In this document: piece by piece, positions 57,300-64,000 of the stretch
Layout of the letters: each line of letters begins with the position of its first letter
Numbering within the stretch: position 1 is the first letter of the stretch
Notes under the pieces: generated by a model
The model's database searches: none
The model's input: the letters and a program-made list of their open reading frames with translations, nothing else
Told to the model about the DNA's origin: nothing
Assembly (NCBI GenBank): GCA_002812745.2
Contig: NCSJ02000056.1
Span: forward strand, 1 to 64,000
Reading direction: 5' to 3'
Length of the DNA stretch: 64,000 bases
From: Scytalidium lignicola
Taxonomy: Eukaryota; Ascomycota; Leotiomycetes
Program-made: the position numbers and the translations under genes

Positions 57300-58477
57300 C
57301 AATATTATAAATTAAGCCTATTTACCATGCCCAATCTCGATCTTCCCGTCTTTATCCTGATTTCCCGTGTCTATCTTGATTGCCTGATGTTAAATTCAAC
57401 AAGGACTTTCGCGTCACCTACACGTGTCTATTTTCCATCTTAAAATTTCTACTTTTTTTTTTTTAGAAATGAATGAACGGGTCTACAATGCCTTTGACGC
57501 TTCTACGCAAATTGTTTGAGATATTGGGGCTTGGGCACGTAAGAGGTTAGAAGTCATGGTTGAAACTTTGCTATTAATTTAAGTTAAATGGTGAGGGGTA
57601 ACCCCACGATTCCCTTATCAATTCCGCCGATGGAAAATGGTAGCACAAGCATAACCTTATTCCTATCAGCTTAACTGTATCACTCTAAATTATATTGTAT
57701 GTTACGCTAGATAAACGTTAATTGGATAGTCATGCTTAGTGCGGACTTGCATAATCAAGTGAATCACTAAACGTTAACTTACCATAAAAGCATAAACGGA
57801 ATGTTTCCCCATAACTTCTGTCATCTCACTTAGATTGGGAGGTAAGATAGAAATTTCATAGAGCCATATTTCTGTAAGCTTACAGGTTCGGAGTTACAAA
57901 TATGATCTTGTGGTAGCTCCGGTGTATCAGCGAGAAGGACCTCTCTGTTCTGATGCATGATACTCTATATATATATCAATTAATGTAATAGGTTGAAATA
58001 CGCAAAAATGCCGCTTCACCGTCAGTCGATTCACCGTCAGTTCTTGGTATCCATTATACGGTGGAACCACACTGTTGTTAATGTGTACAACAATTTCTAC
58101 TTTTGTATTAGGCTCATTTTTAGCCCCCAGAATCTGACTGTACGTAAGTACCCTTACGCACACCAATTTTGTACGTAACGTACTGAATATTTCCTGCTTA
58201 AATTTGACAAAGTGATTAGTTGGCAATGTTGGAAGAGACCATGTCGCAGGATCGTTGATACAATTGACGGCGGAGGTGGCATTTCGATTTATCTGGATTG
58301 TCCCCATCTGACACTTGCCCTGATATCAGAAAGGAGACATAATTAGAGAACTGACAAACCATATGCAAGGCGGCAATGCCATGCTATGCATATTTTGAGG
58401 TTCCAAGCCATGAAGATCATTCGGTGATCGTAGTTAAAAAGTTTGTGTATTACGTCAGCGAGTTGGTCGATAACTTA
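57300..58477. other. Gene-poor spacer
   Basis: About 1.2 kb of intermediate composition between two DNA transposons. The 126-codon minus-strand frame at 57927-58307 has no recognisable domain and is not called. No other content seen. Confidence 0.5.
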
Positions 58478-58904
58478 ACGTAATTCCCAGTCCACCGGCC
58501 CACCCGGTCTACCGGCCCACTGAAATTTACTGCAAAATCAACGAAAACTGTACATCAATAACTTAACAAATATATGATTATATTTAATCAAACTTTGAAG
58601 TCTATTTATTTATTTAATAATCAATAAGTATACAAATTTTGACGTGTGTAGCATTTATAGTTTGTGCTATATAATAAAACAACCTTGTGTTGAAGGTCTA
58701 AAATCTAATTTAACTATATTATAAGTATTTAAACAAACGAATGACTAAATATTTGAAATCAGATTAAAGTAATTAGCTATTTTGTACAGAATTATTTCTT
58801 TTAACTTTATAGTTGTTGAGTTATTAATGTACAGTTTTCGTTGATTTTGCAGTAAATTTCAGTGGGCCGGTAGACCGGGTGGGCCGGTGGACTGGGAATT
58901 ACGT
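58478..58904. mobile_element. Non-autonomous TIR element (MITE), 427 bp with 86-bp TIRs
   Basis: Perfect or near-perfect 86-bp terminal inverted repeats (one mismatch seen) starting ACGTAATTCCCAGTCCACCG, with TA on both sides (58476-58477, 58905-58906). Each TIR contains the direct repeat ACCGGCCCAC twice. The AT-rich core has no coding capacity. It shares the outer 11 bases and an inner CACTGAAATTT-like block with the 43489-43877 element, so both belong to one family. A three-base 'nnn' gap follows directly. Confidence 0.88.
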
Positions 58905-58906
58905 TA

Positions 58907-58909
58907 NNN
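58907..58909. other. Assembly gap (nnn)
   Basis: The only multi-base n run, exactly at the right flank of the 86-bp-TIR element and the start of Copia debris; probably a repeat-induced scaffold join. Confidence 0.8.
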
Positions 58910-59900
58910 TATGACTTATTAGTAATTACCTAAGCTATTGATCTTAACCAAGAAGACATGAAATCATTAAATAAACACTTATAATAGCAAATCTAGAATA
59001 CTGTTAAGAAAATACAATTTGTTAAGCTTGATAAAGAGATATTACAACTATTAATCTTTATAAATGTCTTATTTGTGAACAATAAAGACTTATTATCACA
59101 AATTGACTATATTATAATACTTATAGACTAGAAAGGAAATGTAAATACATTACATTAAACGTTAATCAAGTACAAAAGGGTTATATATAGTATTTTAGCC
59201 TTAGAATTGTACAGAATAGTTTATAAGTTTAATATAGGAATTATAATCAAGTTAACTATCAAAGGAATCCTCGAAATTAACCTTTTACTAGTTATATACA
59301 CAGATTCTAGGTTATTGTACAATTGTCTTGTTAAGTTAGAAACTATATAAGAAAAGCAACTTATAATTAACATAATATACCTCTGTTAAGTATACAAACA
59401 ACATTAGATTACTAAGGTATAATAAATTAAAGAAATTATAATTCTAACTAATTCTATAACTAAAGGCAAGTTATTTAACACTTTAAAATAACTGTTAAAT
59501 ATAAATAAGATATAATTAGAAGTAGTAAAATAAGTAAAACATAACAATGTAAGTAGCAGAATAAAGAATTGTACAAAGGAAGGATTTAGAACTATTCTTA
59601 ATTAGGCAATTAACATATAATTAGGAAAACTCTACAGATTTAAGCATTTTAAGAGTTACAGTATATAACTAATTTTTAAAGTATCTTTAGTGTTAATAGA
59701 ATAGTAGTTATATACACATGATATTCATATACCCTTGTAAGCTAGTCCTGATTAAGTAGTAAAAGCAAGTAAAGCTCTTACAACTTTACTCTCTTACCCT
59801 TGAATCGGACAACAACTATAGAATAACACAACAAGTATATTATGTATAATTGTATACCGTACTACATGCTACAGGTGAACCAACACTTAATATAGAAAAG
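58910..59900 (+). mobile_element. Decayed Copia-type retrotransposon 3' end (RNase H and LTR)
   Basis: 59050-59560 translates, between stops, to a Copia-like RNase H tail (LFVNNKDLLSQIDYIIILID, VIYTDSRLLYNCLVKLET, NSITKGKLFNTLK). It is followed at about 59690-59880 by sequence matching, inverted, the LTR-like segment at 38640-38830. All frames carry stops. Confidence 0.7.
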
Positions 59901-60990
59901 TCAATTAAAAAACATTACTTGTCTTTATCAGAAAGATGTAATAAGTCTTTAGTAAATACTAAAGAATTTAGCTTTTCCTTTTTTAACCTTTCTTTTTCTT
60001 TAATTTCTTTTAGTTCTTTTATAATAAAAGTACTTTTAAAGATTATAAATTAAGTATTGTTTTTCATATAACAACAAAGCTTTTAAAGTTTTAAAACCTT
60101 AGCAAAAGCTTCTTCTTCTTCTTGTTTTAAACATTGTTTTTTATGAAGATAATAGTCTATTTCCTTAAAGGACAGCTTGAGAAGTTTATAATAATTATTA
60201 TAATAAGTGTATTTAAAGCACTTTAAAGAATTAGAAGAATAATAATAAGATTTTTTATTCTTTTTATAATAATAACAAGAAGAGGACATTTTAAAACTTA
60301 TTGTTTTTATCTTTTCTACTTTACAAAAGTGAATTTAGTATTTGTATAATATGATAGATAAAAANGTATAATTAAAGAATAATAAAGATTGTTCAATGTT
60401 ATTAGTTAAATGTCAGAATAATATTAAAATAAAAAGGGAATAATGTTATAAATCTTATTATTACAACTTAATAAGTACTAAATAACAGCTTATGAAACAT
60501 TAGTAATCAACGAGTATTAAGTTATATAACAAGTCTTAACATATAAAAGTATATAAAGACATATAGTTATATAGGTTTATATTAGTCTATACAAGTGAAT
60601 TATCAAATGTTTATATAAGAATATACTCTCTAAGCTTTAGTTAAGAATTTTGTGTTTAACTTAAGTTATAATTTTACTATATATACTTGTTTACTATAAC
60701 TCAGAACAATTTACTTTCATTTAAACTTTACAAGAGTAATTAGCTTAAGCTTACATAACCATGTCCTTAAAGGTTTTATAACAAAAGAAGATTATATTAA
60801 AAGTCAAACTCTTTAATAAGAGTATTATTATTATTTATAAAAAAANCCAAATGACTTAAAAAGTAAATTTTATAAAAATTATAAAGGTTTAAACAAAGGA
60901 ATAATAAAAGACTAATACTTATTATTATTAATAATAGAAATTACTTTTTTTAAGTATTACCTTTTTAAGCATTTCTTCTCTTTGGTAATA
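59901..60990. repeat. AT-rich debris
   Basis: AT-rich, stop-rich DNA with one notable minus-strand frame (60083-60289, listed separately). 'n' at 60365 and 60846 follow A runs. Confidence 0.65.
60083..60289 (-). pseudogene. RIP-altered Cys-rich (Zn2Cys6-like) repeat-associated ORF
   Basis: A 68-codon frame with a row of Tyr and Lys. Residues 5, 8, 15, 24, 27 and 34 are C, Y, Y, C, Y, Y: exactly the C-x2-C-x6-C-x8-C-x2-C-x6-C spacing of a binuclear zinc cluster with four of six Cys changed to Tyr. It is followed by a charged helix (LSFKEIDYYLHKKQCLKQEEEEAFAKVLKL). TGY-to-TAY is a one-base G-to-A change, as RIP produces. Probably a transposon-borne DNA-binding or capsid-like protein; not functional as it stands. 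Confidence 0.5.
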
Positions 60991-63900
60991 TCATTGGCTA
61001 ATATCTTAATTTTCTGTCAAGATACCTTCTTAACTTTAATGTAGAATATGTTCTGTATCTTCTTTCTTAACATTAACATTAAATCTTTTATAACTTTATT
61101 AAACTTAGGTTTATAATCTGATTGTCTTGACAAACTATTAATAAGGTTAATCTTACTTATTTTATACTTTATCTTAAAGTCATATTTAGTTAACTTCTAA
61201 ATCTAATGTACTTGCNTTTTTATTTAATTTCTCCTTGTCTATAAAACATCTAAGATTGTTATGATCTGTCTTGATAACTATTGTTGATAAGGTATAAGTT
61301 AAGTAATGCTTTCATTACTTTAATACTTGTATTATAATGAGTATCTTCTAGTCAAGAGTATTATATACTTGTTGTATAAGATTTAACTTTTTTGAGTAAA
61401 AGGTAATAAGATACTAATTTGACTAGTCCTCTTTAATGATCAGCTAAGATAAAATAATACTTGTAATAAATCTAGATATATTTGTCTTTAGTATTATAAG
61501 TAGTCTTAAGGTATAATATATAAGAATAAATATTATAATAAAAACTTCTTTAAACTTGTTAAACATTTATAATATTAGTTCTTTAAGTTTGAATATATTA
61601 ACNTTTTTACCCNTTTTTTTATTCCCTTTAGAAGATTTGATAAAGGAGTTGTTATTTTTGAATAATGTTTGATAAACCTTTTGTAAAAATTAATAAATCC
61701 TAGAAAAACCTAGATATCTTTAAAAGAGATAAGGATTAGCTAATCTTGAATAATAACAATCTAACTCTTCTCTATTAATATATTATCAAGAGATATAATA
61801 TACTTTAAAAACTTTACTTCCTTAGTATGAAAATTATACTTAGATATATTTGTATATAAATGATATTACTTTAAGTACTTAAGTATTTGTTAAATATACT
61901 TTATATACTCTTCTTCGGTTTCAGAGAAGATTAAGATGTTATCTAGATAAATTATATAGATAATGTTTATTAGTTTAACCAATGCTTTATTAATGTACTA
62001 TTAGAACATTACTAGTATATTATACAGTTTAAATAGTATAACACAATATTTATAATGATTATATTGTATGTGAAAAGCTATTTTCTACTTATTACTTTCC
62101 TAGATTTGGATTTGATGATAAATATCCTTTAGATTTAACTTAGTATATATTATTACTTTTCTTAACTAGTCTAAGGTTTCTGAAATTAATAGTAAAAGTG
62201 TTTAATCTTTAATAATAACCTTATTAAGACTTTTGTAATTAATATAAAGTTAAAGCTTGTTATCCTTCTTAAGGATAAATAACATTAATATACTTATTAG
62301 ATTAGTAGATTACTAGATCTACCCTTTCTTTAACAAGTTATGAATATACTCCCTTAACATTTTCATTTCTTTTTTTACTAGTAGATAAACAGGTTTTCAT
62401 AGTGATATCATATTATCAATAAGCTTAATAATATAGTATAAGTTGTTAATTCTAAGTACCTTAGTTGCTTTCTCTTTGTTAAACATATTTATAAAGTCTT
62501 AATATTACTTTAAGACTATATTAATTTATTATTATTCAAAGTTTAACAAGTTGTCAATTTACATTACCTTAATATATATATAATCTAATATATGTTCAAA
62601 GAAGGCTTTGAATAAAGGAGTATCTTTCTCNTTTTTCTAATAACTTCATGAACTACCTTGTAAAGTAAATGATATAATTCTTAGTCTTAAAGTAATACCT
62701 TTATTCCTCTTTTTACTATTGTATATCCAAGTCTATGTTATTAAGCTATAGATATCCTAGGATAATAGTATATTCATTAATAACAATTGATATAAACCAA
62801 TACTTTAGAATATAAGCCTTCTTATCTGTATTTTCAGCCTTAGTTAATATAGTATAAGATTTATAAACATAAATATTTATCTTATTAACTATCCAAAATC
62901 TTAACTTCTCCTTGTTGTCATTACTTTATTTATACTCTTATACTAAAGCTAAGAAGATTATATTTTACTTTACTTTATTATTGATCAAAGCTTACTTTAT
63001 TCTTTATCTCCTTTGTTTAAACCTCAAAAGGGATTACTATACATAATTGTCTTAATTTCTTCATAATACAATAAACCTTGTTATTTACCCTTATTATCAT
63101 TTCTTTTAAAGATGTAAAGGTAAAGAGAATCTTAAGTATTTGTCAAAATACTGTAAAAAGCCTTTTCCTTTTATTGTCTAACAAGGCTAAGGTTATAAGC
63201 TTCTTTGGATGTTAGTATTTCCTTAGTTTATTATAAGTATATTTTTATTAAAAGGTTGGTTAGAGTTTTAATTCTAGTTATTAAGGTAGTTTAATAAGGT
63301 ATAACCTGGCTGATTATAACTATAACATTAGATTCTACTATTATAAGTATTATAATAATCTTTAGCATAATGCCTTAACTTCTTATAATTGTAATATTTG
63401 ACTTTATTAAAGTTTTTAAGCTTTATAATGTTAATATTAATTGATAATGTTATGTATGCTAATTCTATTCAGTCTTAATATAGGATATTCAAGTTTTGCT
63501 TAAGTGACTTACTTTGTTATTTCNTTTTTTAACTTATTATGTTAAGGTTTTTAAGAGTCTATAGTAATATTATCATATCTGATCTTTTGTTTTTAATTTA
63601 CCTTATTAAGTTATAAGTACTTTACTAGTATAATTATTTTATTATATATTATTGACAAGATATTATAATTTATAATTTTTACCCTTAACTTAAAGTGTTA
63701 TTTTCATTAATAACATATTTTGTTTCTCCTTGTTACTTATGCTAAAGAGTTATATCTTAAGGTTATTAAGATACTTTATAAAAGACTAGATTGACTAACT
63801 TGACTATTGTTAAGCTTAGTTATATTAGTCTTAAACCTTAATCTTTTTATTACTTTTGTCTTTTAGTAAAGATAATAAGATTCCCTTAAATCCTTCTTAT

Positions 63901-64000
63901 ATAATAATACTTATTGATTTTACCTCTTATATTTATTACTATTTCACTTTCAAGATGTTATTAAGATATAGTATAATATAAAAGATCTTAGTATTATCCT
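60991..64000 (-). mobile_element. Decayed Gypsy-type retrotransposon (minus strand)
   Basis: Minus-strand relic running in from the right edge of the window. Near 63347-63399 a zinc-knuckle position reads Y-x2-Y-x4-H-x4-Y. At about 61920-61990 the reverse-transcriptase core reads YLDNILIFSE. At about 61625-61705 the connection reads FLGFINFYKRFIKHYSKITT, then PLSNLLKG, and near 61400-61600 there are RNase H shreds. It differs from the Gypsy copies at 30-38 kb. LTRs were not located. Confidence 0.78.

Noticed and set aside
57927..58307. 126-codon minus-strand open frame near the TIR element
   Set aside because: No domain, signal or similarity recognised, in a spacer of intermediate composition; an open frame this long can arise by chance.
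1..64000. tRNA, rRNA, bacterial operon features, riboswitches
   Set aside because: None seen by eye; no conserved tRNA box A/B pair was noticed. A tRNAscan or Rfam search would be needed to exclude weak cases.

Overview
This is nuclear DNA of a filamentous ascomycete, possibly a Leotiomycete. The signs are short spliceosomal introns (45-100 nt, GT...AG with CTRAC-like branch sites), fungal-only families (Fungal_trans regulators, DUF4246, fungal GMC oxidoreductases and MFS carriers), and very AT-rich blocks of transposon debris decayed by C-to-T/G-to-A change, as expected of RIP. The species is not determinable from the window. Gene models below were spliced by hand; phases and lengths close exactly except where single 'n' calls sit in coding sequence.

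Layout: (1) 1-1310, AT-rich RIP-like DNA. (2) 1534-25136, a gene island of eleven genes: 5-oxoprolinase-like, aspartate-type aminotransferase, DHDPS/HOGA-type aldolase, GST-1, beta-hydroxyacid dehydrogenase, C2H2/Fungal_trans regulator 1, ACS-type MFS permease, 2OG-Fe(II) oxygenase, regulator 2 (paralogue of 1), GST-2 (paralogue of GST-1), and an extended SDR reductase. A truncated phosphotransferase-like gene sits at the edge. (3) 26332-39400, an AT-rich block with two decayed chromodomain Gypsy elements in opposite orientation and a Copia-type LTR. (4) 39400-57300, a second island: a Zn2Cys6 regulator, a DUF4246 gene, the relic of a polyketide synthase C-terminus, a DHA2 MFS exporter, a second Zn2Cys6 regulator, a GMC oxidoreductase, and a dead Tc1/mariner element. 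(5) 57300-64000, a TIR element followed by Copia and Gypsy debris.

The most interesting signal is in the first island. The 8-mer palindrome GGAGCTCC, usually within the longer form TGTGGAGCTCCYCC, occurs seven times, always between genes and always upstream of island genes. I noticed no exact copy elsewhere in the window. With two paralogous two-finger C2H2 regulators and two paralogous GSTs, this suggests one co-regulated, probably catabolic, gene cluster that carries its own regulators. The enzyme set can be drawn as a path (oxygenase, lactam-opening oxoprolinase, transaminase, 4-hydroxy-2-oxoacid aldolase, glyoxylate or semialdehyde reductase, uptake permease), but the substrate is inference.

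The second island looks like a partly dismantled secondary-metabolite locus (PKS relic, exporter, regulator, oxidoreductase). The AT blocks carry protein-level fossils of RIP: zinc-knuckle cysteines read as tyrosines and reverse-transcriptase YLDD reads as YLDN.
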